This document shows, piece after piece, positions 1 to 6,699 of a stretch of DNA of 64,000 nt. The stretch is from an uncultured Lachnospiraceae bacterium (GTDB lineage Bacteria; Bacillota; Clostridia; Lachnospirales; Lachnospiraceae). The translations under genes and the position numbers were made by a program. How positions within the stretch are numbered: position 1 is the first letter of the stretch; each line of letters opens with the position of its first letter. The notes beneath the pieces are model-generated. The model saw only the letters and a list, made by a program, of their open reading frames with translations, was not told where the DNA came from and did not search any database. The stretch is from contig CAJTMC010000009.1 of assembly GCA_910577115.1 (NCBI GenBank), forward strand, positions 1-64,000, read 5' to 3'.

Positions 1-1
1 C

Positions 2-762
2 AGCCGCTGCCGGGCAGGAGTAGCACTGACAAAGGAGGGAATGGAGTTTTTAGGATATGCAAGGCAGGTAGTTCAGCAGATGGAACTTCTGGAATCAAAA
101 TATATTGATAAGAAACCTGCAAAACAAAGGTTTTGTGTTTCAACGCAGCATTATACTTTCACAGCAAATGCGTTTGTGGAATTGATACAGCATTTTGGGC
201 AGGAACGGTTTGAGTTTATCCTGAATGAGACGCAGACGCACCAGATTGTGGAAGATGTACGAAACAGGTTTAGCGATTTGGGAATCCTGTATCTTTGCAA
301 CAGCAATGAAAATGTGCTGAGAAAGCTGTTTGAAGAATACAGTCTGAATTTTTTTGAATTGTTTACTGCAACGCCTCATATTTTTATAGGCAAAGACCAC
401 CCGTTGTCAAAATGTGCATCTGTCAGGCTGGATGATCTGAAACCATATCCCCGTCTTAGTTTTGTGCAGGGAACGTATGAATCTTCCAACTATTCGGAGG
501 AACTTTTCAGCAATGAACCCGCTGAAAGGAGTATTAAGGTCAGTGACCGTGCAGCGATTGTAAATCTGATGATTGGATTGGATTGGATGGATATACCATT
601 TCAAGTGGTATTTTCCCGAAATACCTGCAAGGGGATTCTATCGTTTCTATCCCCCTGGAGGAAGATGAGGTGATGCATATTGGATACATATTGAACAAGG
701 ATAAAGAGTTATCGGAATTAGGAGAGATTTATGTTGAGGCTTTGAAACAGTACCAGACATAA
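2..762 (+). pseudogene. LysR-family regulator, 5' cut by window edge, frameshifted near 3' end
   Basis: Reading frame is open from base 2; residues GVALTKEG (bases 17-40) are the usual end of the LysR winged-helix region, so the DNA-binding part lies outside the window. About 180 residues of the LysR substrate-binding domain follow. At 572-586 there are three tandem copies of ATTGG. In the present frame the protein then reads nonsense and stops at 671-673. Removing one copy restores a frame running to TAA at 760-762 with a plausible LysR C-terminus (GYTISSGIFPKYLQGDSI, then IPLEEDEV). The LysE-type exporter downstream is the likely target, as LysR/LysE pairs are common. It could be a decaying gene, a slippage-switchable gene or a sequencing error. 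Confidence 0.8.
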
Positions 763-767
763 ATAAA

Positions 768-786
768 ACATAGGCTCACCCTATGT
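768..786. other. Small hairpin after LysR gene
   Basis: Inverted repeat ACATAGG-ctcac-CCTATGT, seven base pairs, lies just after the restored LysR stop. No run of T follows, so a terminator role is doubtful. Confidence 0.35.
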
Positions 787-862
787 AACAGCATATAAAA
801 CAGATATTACCTATTACATGACGTTCCGTGCTAAGATATAGAAACGGAAAGGAGGCAAAAAA

Positions 863-1447
863 ATGCAGGGTTATGTATTAGGTAATTTTTTTATCTATTC
901 TGTTATCAATGCCTTTACGCCGGGACCGGGAAATATACTGGCGTTAAATACGGTAACAAATTATGGATATAAAAAAGGGAGACCGCTTTATTGGGGGATA
1001 TTTGCAGGATATTATGTTGTGCAGATGATTTGTGCTGTTTTCGTGTTTGGGGTAAGCACCTTTTTGCCGGATATGCTTGGAATTATGAAATACATAGGCG
1101 CTGCCTATATTTTATGGCTGGCAGTCCATATTGCGTTAAGCAAACCAACTACAGGCACTGTGGAAAAGTCGGCATCATTTCTAAAAGGATTTTTACTTCA
1201 GTTTGTCAATGTAAAAATCTATTTATTCGGAATTACGGCATTGACAGGATATGTCACGGATTATAGCGCCTCTTTATGGGTTTTGCTCCTATTTGAGATT
1301 ATCATAGCCACGATTGGAACGATTGCAACGCTTACCTGGATTGGTATGGGAGTATTAATACAGAGGGCATATCAAAAATATTACAGGGCAATTAATATGA
1401 TTCTTGCATTAACATTGTCAGAGTGTGTGTATAGCATGTTGAAATAG
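863..1447 (+). CDS. LysE/RhtB-family amino-acid exporter
   Basis: 194-residue hydrophobic protein with about six predicted membrane segments. The N-terminus carries the family signature FTPGPGN (about residues 18-24), followed by GYKKG. Members of the family export amino acids or related small molecules by proton antiport across the cell membrane; the substrate cannot be told from sequence. A good ribosome binding site (GGAAAGGAGG) sits about 7 nt before the ATG. The protein ends with ECVYSML rather than the more usual glycine-rich end, so the last residues may be slightly altered. The LysR-family gene upstream is on the same strand and is a plausible regulator (inference). Confidence 0.85.
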   Translation: MQGYVLGNFFIYSVINAFTPGPGNILALNTVTNYGYKKGRPLYWGIFAGYYVVQMICAVFVFGVSTFLPDMLGIMKYIGAAYILWLAVHIALSKPTTGTVEKSASFLKGFLLQFVNVKIYLFGITALTGYVTDYSASLWVLLLFEIIIATIGTIATLTWIGMGVLIQRAYQKYYRAINMILALTLSECVYSMLK

Positions 1448-1466
1448 TGAAAGAGGTGTTGTAAAC

Positions 1467-1523
1467 ATGCAGATAAAAAGAAACATTCTTTTAAATCCCG
1501 GTCCTGCAACAACAAATACTTAA
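1467..1523 (+). pseudogene. Remnant of PhnW-like aminotransferase (first 18 codons)
   Basis: ATG at 1467 opens MQIKRNILLNPGPATTNT and stops. KRNILLNPGPATT is the near-invariant N-terminus of class-V aminotransferases of the 2-aminoethylphosphonate:pyruvate (PhnW) type, which normally continue for about 360 residues. The ribosome binding site (AAGAGGTG) remains and the start is 19 nt after the exporter stop, so this was probably the next gene of an exporter operon. The rest of the gene is absent: the following bases belong to an unrelated remnant. The match is recalled from family knowledge. Confidence 0.7.
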
Positions 1524-1632
1524 GCCTGCATCCATTCTTTTTGTAATTGCGTTATATTTACAAAATTTTATTTGAGATGTTTTGATTTCATCCTTTACAA
1601 TAATCATATGTTTTTTGCATTCATATTAGCCC

Positions 1633-1740
1633 TCATGTTTGCCGAAGATGCTCCGAATCGTCCGGAATAGACGTCTCATGCAGGTACAGGTATAGTGCTA
1701 AAATTTCGCTTAAATCATTTTCAGTTGATTCTCGAACCAT
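1633..1740 (-). pseudogene. Remnant of GNAT N-acetyltransferase (N-terminal 35 codons)
   Basis: On the minus strand an ATG at 1740, preceded by GGGAGA, opens 35 residues beginning MVRESTENDLSEILALYLYL and continuing HETSIPDDSEHLRQT before TGA. The pattern DLxEILALYLYLHE..IPxDSEHL is typical of the N-terminus of a GNAT family in Firmicutes. Past the stop, recognisable pieces continue in shifted frames (for instance HMIIVKDEIKTS near 1590), so the gene has lost frame and most of its length. Confidence 0.65.
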
Positions 1741-1953
1741 CAATAATCTCCCAATACAATCGTATCATTTGCAAAATCTTACAGAACCTCCACCTGAAAT
1801 TTGTGCTTTCACCCCAATATGCTTGCGGCAAAAATTTCGGGAGGAGCATGCGCTAAAACCGAAACCAAATGTTATTATGATTGTAGCAAAAAAAACTTAT
1901 TGCGAAAAGGAAAAAGAAAACGTTCAGGGTAAATACGATTCGACCGTTTTTGC
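1741..1953. other. Intergenic, no supported gene
   Basis: AT-rich stretch between the GNAT remnant and the promoter of the aldo/keto reductase. A 122-codon plus-strand frame crosses it but has no ribosome binding site, is rich in lysine from A-tracts and resembles nothing I know. It may be further decayed gene material. Confidence 0.4.
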
Positions 1954-1983
1954 TTGCGAAATACATTATCTCTGTGCTATACT
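1954..1983 (+). promoter_or_regulatory. Sigma-A-type promoter of aldo/keto reductase
   Basis: -35 TTGCGA (1954-1959), 18-bp spacer, -10 TATACT (1978-1983) preceded by TG one base away (extended -10). Transcription would start near 1990, leaving a leader of about 130 nt. Confidence 0.6.
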
Positions 1984-2123
1984 AACACGAGTATCAAAGC
2001 TGGAAATGAAAATTATGAATCTCAAAGCGTTGTGGCGCGCAAAAAACGGAGTTATCAGCAGCTTAAAAAGAACAATCGCAGCATCAAAACGAAAAATGGA
2101 AAAGAAGAATAAGGAATTATATT

Positions 2124-3302
2124 ATGAATTATCGTAAGGACAAATACGGAAATGAAATTTCAATATTAGGATACGGCTGCATGCGTTTTACGCAGAGCGG
2201 CGGAAAAATCAATCTGGAAAAAGCGGAAGCAGAGATTATGGAGGCGTACCGCGCAGGCGTCAACTACTATGACACCGCATACGTCTATCCCGGAAGCGAG
2301 GCGGCGCTCGGAGAAATTCTTGCAAAGAACAATATCCGCGATGCGGTAAGCATCGCGACAAAGCTGCCGCATTACCTTATTAAAAATGGCAGCAGTATGG
2401 AAAAATACTTCACAGAACAACTTGCCCGGCTGAAAACCGACCACATTGAGTACTATCTGATGCACATGCTTACGGACGTAAAAACATGGGAGCGCCTAAA
2501 GGCATTAGGCATTGTGGAATGGCTTGCCGAAAAGAAAGCAGCCGGCGCAATCAGACAAATCGGCTTTTCCTATCATGGAAACGCAGACATGTTCTGCCGC
2601 CTCATAGACGTATATGATTGGGACTTTTGCCAAATACAGTATAACTACATGGATGAAAATACACAGGCAGGCAGAAAGGGCTTACTGTATGCAAATCAAA
2701 AAGGTATTCCCGTAGTTATCATGGAGCCGCTAAGAGGAGGCAAGCTTGTAAGCCGCCTTCCGGAAAAAGCCATTGAAATCTTTAAAAATTACCCAATCAA
2801 ACATACGCCTGCGCAGTGGGCGTTCAAGTGGCTTTGGAGCCAGCCGGAAGTTACCTGCGTGCTTTCCGGAATGAATTCGCTTGAAATGGTCAGAGACAAC
2901 GTTTCTACGGCGTCCAGCGTAAAAGCAGGCGAGGTGGGTGAGCGCGAAGCAGCAATGCTTAGACAGGTTGTGCAGGCAATCAATGCAAAAATGAAAGTCG
3001 GCTGCACCGGCTGCGGCTATTGTATGCCATGCCCGCAAAACGTGGACATTCCTGCCGCATTCTCTGCCTATAATCACAAATATTCCGAGGGAAGCATTTC
3101 CGCGCTTCAGGAATACTTTATGTGCACAGCGCTGCGCAAGGATTATTCCGGCGTGGCAAACTGCATTGAATGCGGGAAATGCGAGCTGCACTGTCCGCAG
3201 CACATTGAAATCAGAAAAGAGCTGAAAAACGCGAAAAGACACCTTGAGACACCAGTGTATAAGCTGGGCAGGTGGCTTGTAAAACGTCTGAAAGCATATT
3301 AA
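2124..3302 (+). CDS. Aldo/keto reductase with C-terminal 2x[4Fe-4S] ferredoxin domain
   Basis: 392 residues. Residues 1-285 form an aldo/keto reductase barrel: GYGCMRF near the start, the catalytic-site pattern GVNYYDTAYVYPGSE (about 46-60), LMHML and IGFSYHG further on. The C-terminal 90 residues carry two ferredoxin cysteine motifs, CTGCGYCMPCPQNVDIP and CIECGKCELHCPQ, each good for one [4Fe-4S] cluster. This architecture is widespread in anaerobic clostridia; it probably couples reduction of a carbonyl substrate to ferredoxin-type electron carriers in the cytoplasm, but the substrate is unknown. It has its own promoter and terminator, so is monocistronic. Confidence 0.9.
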   Translation: MNYRKDKYGNEISILGYGCMRFTQSGGKINLEKAEAEIMEAYRAGVNYYDTAYVYPGSEAALGEILAKNNIRDAVSIATKLPHYLIKNGSSMEKYFTEQLARLKTDHIEYYLMHMLTDVKTWERLKALGIVEWLAEKKAAGAIRQIGFSYHGNADMFCRLIDVYDWDFCQIQYNYMDENTQAGRKGLLYANQKGIPVVIMEPLRGGKLVSRLPEKAIEIFKNYPIKHTPAQWAFKWLWSQPEVTCVLSGMNSLEMVRDNVSTASSVKAGEVGEREAAMLRQVVQAINAKMKVGCTGCGYCMPCPQNVDIPAAFSAYNHKYSEGSISALQEYFMCTALRKDYSGVANCIECGKCELHCPQHIEIRKELKNAKRHLETPVYKLGRWLVKRLKAY

Positions 3303-3326
3303 AAAGAAATACGGGAAAGAAAAGAG

Positions 3327-3362
3327 AAAATCTCCTTGATAAATTCAGGGAGATTTTGTTTT
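3327..3362 (+). terminator. Intrinsic terminator of aldo/keto reductase
   Basis: Nine-base-pair stem AAAATCTCC (3327-3335) / GGAGATTTT (3349-3357), 13-nt loop, followed by GTTTTG. Confidence 0.75.
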
Positions 3363-3454
3363 GCAGAAAACAGTAAAAATAATCTGTATAATTCGCAGAC
3401 AACACACGAAAATTTAAAATGAATAAAAAATTCAAAAAATATATAAAATTAAGT

Positions 3455-3481
3455 TAATTTTGAAAAGACTTTGACCGATAT
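3455..3481 (+). promoter_or_regulatory. Sigma-28 (SigD/FliA)-like promoter
   Basis: TAAT (3455-3458), exactly 15 bp, then ACCGATAT (3474-3481). The flagellar sigma consensus is TAAA-N15-GCCGATAA; the match is 3/4 and 6/8 with ideal spacing. No sigma-A-type hexamer pair was apparent here. It would place the following coiled-coil gene in the motility regulon. Confidence 0.6.
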
Positions 3482-3489
3482 AGATAACA

Positions 3490-3656
3490 AGGGGAGTAGT
3501 TTACATATGTAACTACCATAAGACATCAACAAATAACATTCTTATGTTGACTGGAACAAGAGCACGCGAAACTGCGTGTGGTTACCCGAAGGGACTTTAC
3601 TGAGATACGGCAAAGGGGTAGTTCACAGCCATGTATATAAGGGAAAGGAGTATCAT
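3490..3656 (+). promoter_or_regulatory. Long, probably structured 5' leader
   Basis: About 165 nt between the sigma-28-like promoter and the start codon hold several inverted repeats: GTAGTTTACAT/ATGTAACTAC (3496-3516, one bulged base), CATAAGA/TCTTATG (3517 to about 3545), ACGC/GCGT near 3563-3577, and a long-range pair GTG..TACCC with GGGTA..CAC that would close a domain from about 3577 to 3627. The last part reaches to within 20 nt of the ribosome binding site. I do not recognise it as a known riboswitch; the c-di-GMP-I consensus is absent. Confidence 0.45.
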
Positions 3657-4211
3657 ATGCAGGTAAGAAATGCAAACACCGCACTCCTGAACAGAGCTGC
3701 AACCGCAATCGAGAATTCTTATTCCGACGCGCAGGAAAAGCAGGAGGCAGTGAGAGTGAACACCGGCGCATTGGAGGAGAATGCGGAAAACGAAGAACAG
3801 TCGGTGATGTTATCCATTTCGGCAGCGGGAAGGAAGCAAAGCGAGCTTTTAGCAAATCAGGCGGAAAATGAAGGAGAAGAGAGTATGTTTTCCGGTGAAG
3901 CGGAGCTTGAAGGCATGCTCAAAAAAATGGAAGGTCTCTCAAGCCAGATTATCAACGGATATTTTTCAATTTCCGACAGACTGAATTTTAACAACGAGAT
4001 ACAGAGACTGAATACGGAGCTGAACAGACTAAACAACGATGCGGCATCTGCAACAAAGGAAGACTGCACGCAGCTGTCAAAGAAAATTTCGGATCTTACC
4101 AAAATTATCAGCGACGCGGCAGTTTACCGTCAAAGTGCAAGAAACGTGTTTATGGTAAACTCAAAACAGCCTGCAAAGGCCGTGCGGACACAGCTTGATA
4201 TAGCAATTTAG
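3657..4211 (+). CDS. Hypothetical coiled-coil protein
   Basis: 184 residues from ATG 3657, chosen because AAAGGAG lies 7 nt upstream; the frame is open for 27 codons further but that part is leader RNA. The protein has no cysteine, no signal peptide and no membrane segment. It is rich in Glu, Asn, Ala and Lys with heptad-like stretches, e.g. LEGMLKKMEGLSSQIINGYF and EIQRLNTELNRLNNDAAS, so is probably largely helical. I do not recognise the family. The sigma-28-like promoter suggests a motility or envelope-related role (inference); no flagellar gene is adjacent. Confidence 0.7.
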   Translation: MQVRNANTALLNRAATAIENSYSDAQEKQEAVRVNTGALEENAENEEQSVMLSISAAGRKQSELLANQAENEGEESMFSGEAELEGMLKKMEGLSSQIINGYFSISDRLNFNNEIQRLNTELNRLNNDAASATKEDCTQLSKKISDLTKIISDAAVYRQSARNVFMVNSKQPAKAVRTQLDIAI

Positions 4212-4216
4212 AGGAC

Positions 4217-4237
4217 AGGCACTTCATGCAAGTGCCT
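4217..4237 (+). terminator. Hairpin after coiled-coil gene
   Basis: Perfect 8-bp stem AGGCACTT-catgc-AAGTGCCT six bases after the stop codon, followed by TCCGTTAT. The T-run is poor, so this is a weak terminator or an mRNA 3'-end stabiliser. Confidence 0.45.
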
Positions 4238-4293
4238 TCCGTTATCTGTTATATATCTGTCATAGAAGGGTTTGACAGAAAATGGGGAAGAAT

Positions 4294-4548
4294 ATGAGAC
4301 AAATGGATTTTAAAATGGAACGACCCGGACAGGTAAAAGAAGGCGATATCGTTACCGTTACGGAGGGCGTTCTTCCAAGCAATTATTACTATACAATTAA
4401 TCCCGCAGTCGCAATGTCCGGAAACATTCCGTTTTCCGAAAGGCTGCAATCACAAAGCGGCAGGGTTGTCTCGGTCGAGGAGAATGAGAGAGGCTATTAT
4501 GTCATTGTGGAATTTGACGAACCGGAAGTAAAATCAGATAAAATGTAA
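4294..4548 (+). CDS. Small hypothetical protein
   Basis: 84 residues from ATG 4294 (GGGGAAG four bases upstream); an in-frame ATG at 4282 would add four residues. Soluble, acidic, with a beta-rich pattern (EGDIVTVTEGVL, SGRVVSVEENERGYYVIVEF) suggesting a small beta-barrel. No cysteine, no signal peptide. I do not recognise a named family. It sits between the coiled-coil gene and ridA with gaps of 82 and 72 bp, so could be its own unit. Confidence 0.65.
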   Translation: MRQMDFKMERPGQVKEGDIVTVTEGVLPSNYYYTINPAVAMSGNIPFSERLQSQSGRVVSVEENERGYYVIVEFDEPEVKSDKM

Positions 4549-4620
4549 CATGATAATATGGAGTACAAACTTGTACAAACGTCCGAATGTACACATTAAG
4601 AGAGGAGTATTGTTAAAAAT

Positions 4621-4998
4621 ATGAAAAAAATAAGCACAGATAAGGCGCCGGCAGCAATCGGCCCCTATTCACAGGCAATTATTGCAGGAGATTTTCTCTA
4701 TGCGTCAGGTCAGATACCCATTAATCCGGCTACGGGAAACGTGGAGGCAGAAGGCATTACGCAGCAGGCGGAGCAGTCCATGAAAAATGTGGGTGAGATT
4801 TTAAAGGCGGCAGGAGCAGATTACGACAATGTAGTCAAAACGACCTGTTTCTTGGCGGACATTGCAGATTTTGCAGCGTTTAACGAAGTGTATGCAAAGT
4901 ATTTTACGCAAAATCCCGCAAGAAGCTGCGTTGCGGTAAAGGATTTGCCAAAAGGCGTGCTCTGTGAAGTGGAAGTGACCGCATATTTGGGCGCTTAA
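4621..4998 (+). CDS. ridA: RidA (YjgF/YER057c) enamine/imine deaminase
   Basis: 125 residues, the normal length. Signature segments are present: IGPYSQAI near the N-terminus, FLYASGQIPINPATG, and the C-terminal PARSCVAVKDLPKGVLCEVE containing the conserved Arg that binds the substrate carboxylate. RidA trimers hydrolyse reactive 2-aminoacrylate and related enamines released by PLP enzymes, protecting cytosolic enzymes. Ribosome binding site AGAGGAG about 10 nt upstream. An imperfect palindrome GTACAA-AC-TTGTAC lies 42 nt before the start and may be an operator. Followed after 17 nt by the shikimate-kinase-like gene. Confidence 0.93.
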   Translation: MKKISTDKAPAAIGPYSQAIIAGDFLYASGQIPINPATGNVEAEGITQQAEQSMKNVGEILKAAGADYDNVVKTTCFLADIADFAAFNEVYAKYFTQNPARSCVAVKDLPKGVLCEVEVTAYLGA

Positions 4999-5015
4999 TA
5001 AACAGGAGTGATTTT

Positions 5016-5516
5016 TTGAGAAAGAAAAGTATTGTGCTGATAGGAATGCCCGGAGTCGGCAAGAGCACAATCGGCGTTGTGCTTGCTAAAAATTTGGGCA
5101 TTTCCTTTATTGACTCCGACTTGGTAATACAGGAGCGGGCAGAAAAGAAGCTGCATGAGATTATTGAGGAACAGGGGCTGGAAGGTTTTTTGGATTTGGA
5201 AGGCGACGTGAATGCCTCTTTAAATCCAAAAGCTGCAGTGATTGCAACCGGAGGAAGTGCCGTTTACAGAGACCATGCAATGCGGCATTTGTCAAGCTTT
5301 GCGTTGATTTGCTATCTGCGGCTTTCTTATGAGAGCATTTCCGAACGGCTGGGCAATTTGGAGGAACGCGGCGTAGTGCTAAAGGAAAGTCAGGATCTCA
5401 GACAGCTGTATGACGAGCGTGTGCCGTTATATGAAGCTTATGCAAATATGACCATAGACTGCGAAGGCAAAAATATCCGCGAAATTGTTTTTGAAATTGC
5501 AAAACGAATAAAATAG
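5016..5516 (+). CDS. Shikimate-kinase-like P-loop kinase (atypical)
   Basis: 166 residues from TTG 5016 with AGGAG ten bases upstream. The Walker A loop GMPGVGKST, the acidic pair DSD (about 33-35) and the late YDERVPLYEAYA arginine motif match shikimate kinase (AroK), which phosphorylates shikimate in the aromatic pathway. Two substrate-site features differ: the FRxxE arginine is leucine here (EGFLDLEGD) and the GGG loop reads ATGGSAVY. Other clostridial 'shikimate kinases' share this variant. Either shikimate binding is reorganised or the substrate differs. No other aromatic pathway gene is nearby. A terminator-like hairpin follows at once. Confidence 0.7.
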   Translation: MRKKSIVLIGMPGVGKSTIGVVLAKNLGISFIDSDLVIQERAEKKLHEIIEEQGLEGFLDLEGDVNASLNPKAAVIATGGSAVYRDHAMRHLSSFALICYLRLSYESISERLGNLEERGVVLKESQDLRQLYDERVPLYEAYANMTIDCEGKNIREIVFEIAKRIK

Positions 5517-5520
5517 TAAC

Positions 5521-5566
5521 AAAATCCACATACTGATTTCAAAAAGAAAGAGGGATGTGGTTTTTT
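5521..5566 (+). terminator. Terminator-like hairpin overlapping the spoVAE ribosome binding site
   Basis: CCACAT (5526-5531) pairs with ATGTGG (5555-5560), and flanking AAAA with TTTT after one mismatch; six T follow (5561-5566). The 23-nt loop contains AAGAGGG (5548-5554), the only candidate ribosome binding site of the next gene, whose ATG is 2 nt after the T-run. Confidence 0.6.
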
Positions 5567-5567
5567 C

Positions 5568-5930
5568 ATGATGGATTATATCAATGCGTTTTGGGTTGGC
5601 GGTCTGATTTGCGCTTTGGCACAAATCCTTCTTGACCGCACAAAAATGCTTCCCGGGCGTGTAATGGTGCTTTTGGTATGTTTGGGAGCAGTCATCAGCT
5701 TTTTCGGAATTTACGAACCGTTTGCGGAATATGCCGGAGCAGGCGCCAACGTACCCCTTTTGGGATACGGAAATATATTGATGAAGGGAATTAAGGAAGG
5801 CGTTGACAAGGACGGATTTATAGGTCTTTTTAAGGGCGGCTTTACAAACGGGGCCGTAGGCTGCAGTGCAGCGCTCATATTCGGCTATCTTGCAAGCCTG
5901 ATTTTTAAATCCAAAACAACGAAGGCGTAG
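5568..5930 (+). CDS. spoVAE: SpoVAE-type sporulation membrane protein
   Basis: 120-residue integral membrane protein with about four hydrophobic segments. FWVGGLICALAQILLDRT at the N-terminus and the conserved central GYGNILMKGIKEGVDKDGF are hallmarks of the SpoVAC/SpoVAE family, which forms part of the spore channel moving dipicolinic acid across the inner spore membrane. Here it stands alone, without spoVAC or spoVAD beside it. Two adjacent ATG codons (5568 and 5571) are possible. It converges with the DUF5721 gene 12 nt away. It marks the organism as an endospore former. Confidence 0.88.
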   Translation: MMDYINAFWVGGLICALAQILLDRTKMLPGRVMVLLVCLGAVISFFGIYEPFAEYAGAGANVPLLGYGNILMKGIKEGVDKDGFIGLFKGGFTNGAVGCSAALIFGYLASLIFKSKTTKA

Positions 5931-5942
5931 CGGTAAAAATTG

Positions 5943-6437
5943 CTACTGTTCCTCAAAATCAATATTCAGCCCGCTAAACATACGGCGGACATATGCGTCC
6001 CAAAGTTTTTCTGCGCTTTTGTCCATAAGAAACGTGCTATAAGCGCAGCCTGTCACGCACATGACATGTCCGTTGTCATAACGGATATTGAGCGCAAGGG
6101 CGCGGATCAGATTAGCGGCGACTCCGCATGCGGGGTCTGCTGCTATTTTTTCGACAAGCCCAGCGGGGGCATGAAGCACAACCTTGAAGGAGACAGGAGT
6201 CTTTTTTCCTTTTATGAGCTGGAAGCAGAAAGGCCGAATGTCTCTCCAAAGCGAAAATGCGCAGGGAAGCTCGGAAAGTTCCTCCGCCGTATAGAAGTCC
6301 TTTACGATGTGTCCGTCAATATGGAAGGTGTTGAACGTGGTGACGTTTGCCTCCTCCAGCAAAAATGTGTCAAAGCATTCTGATGCAAGCAGCGCGTTCA
6401 TTATGCTTTTGGTAACTTTTATCTGCAATGAAATCAT
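5943..6437 (-). CDS. DUF5721-family protein
   Basis: 164 residues from ATG 6437 (AGAAAGG 13 nt upstream; a TTG at 6449 is too close to that site). Begins MISLQIKVTKSIMNALLASE and contains TTFNTFHIDGHIVKDFYT, FSLWRDIRPFCFQLIKGKKT and a C-terminal RRMFSGLNIDFEEQ, the pattern I know as DUF5721 in Lachnospiraceae. Soluble, no signal peptide; function unknown. Monocistronic and convergent with spoVAE. Confidence 0.7.
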   Translation of the reverse strand: MISLQIKVTKSIMNALLASECFDTFLLEEANVTTFNTFHIDGHIVKDFYTAEELSELPCAFSLWRDIRPFCFQLIKGKKTPVSFKVVLHAPAGLVEKIAADPACGVAANLIRALALNIRYDNGHVMCVTGCAYSTFLMDKSAEKLWDAYVRRMFSGLNIDFEEQ

Positions 6438-6455
6438 GAAAATAACCAAACCTTT

Positions 6456-6495
6456 CTATAACCAATTTTTATAACCAATTTTTCTATAATCAATG
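6456..6495. repeat. Short tandem repeat upstream of DUF5721 gene
   Basis: Three near-copies of (C)TATAACCAATTTTT in tandem: 6456-6470, 6471-6483, and a diverged CTATAATCAATGC at 6484-6495. On the minus strand they read TTGGTTATARAAA and cover the probable promoter/leader of the DUF5721 gene. Confidence 0.6.
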
Positions 6496-6699
6496 CTTAA
6501 ATCAATAATTCTTAGATAACCATAAATAAAAATGCCGCAATGTTTTCGTACATAATCACCAGTATACATATTTTTATAAAAAACTTCAATAAAACCGAAA
6601 AAACTCTTTTCAAACAAACATATCTATGATAACATGATACATAGTTATTAAAACTACATTTAATGGTGAGAAATAAAACAAAAAATGGTGAGGTAGTAA

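Noticed and set aside
1769..2137. 122-codon open frame before the aldo/keto reductase
   Set aside because: No ribosome binding site, Lys-rich from A-tracts, spans the predicted promoter of the next gene and overlaps its start codon out of frame; no recognisable family.
3490..3656. c-di-GMP-I (GEMM) riboswitch in the leader before the coiled-coil gene
   Set aside because: Leader folding looks complex, but the conserved GEMM core sequences are absent.
5940..6383. 147-codon plus-strand frame opposite the DUF5721 gene
   Set aside because: Antisense shadow of a recognisable conserved gene; no ribosome binding site.
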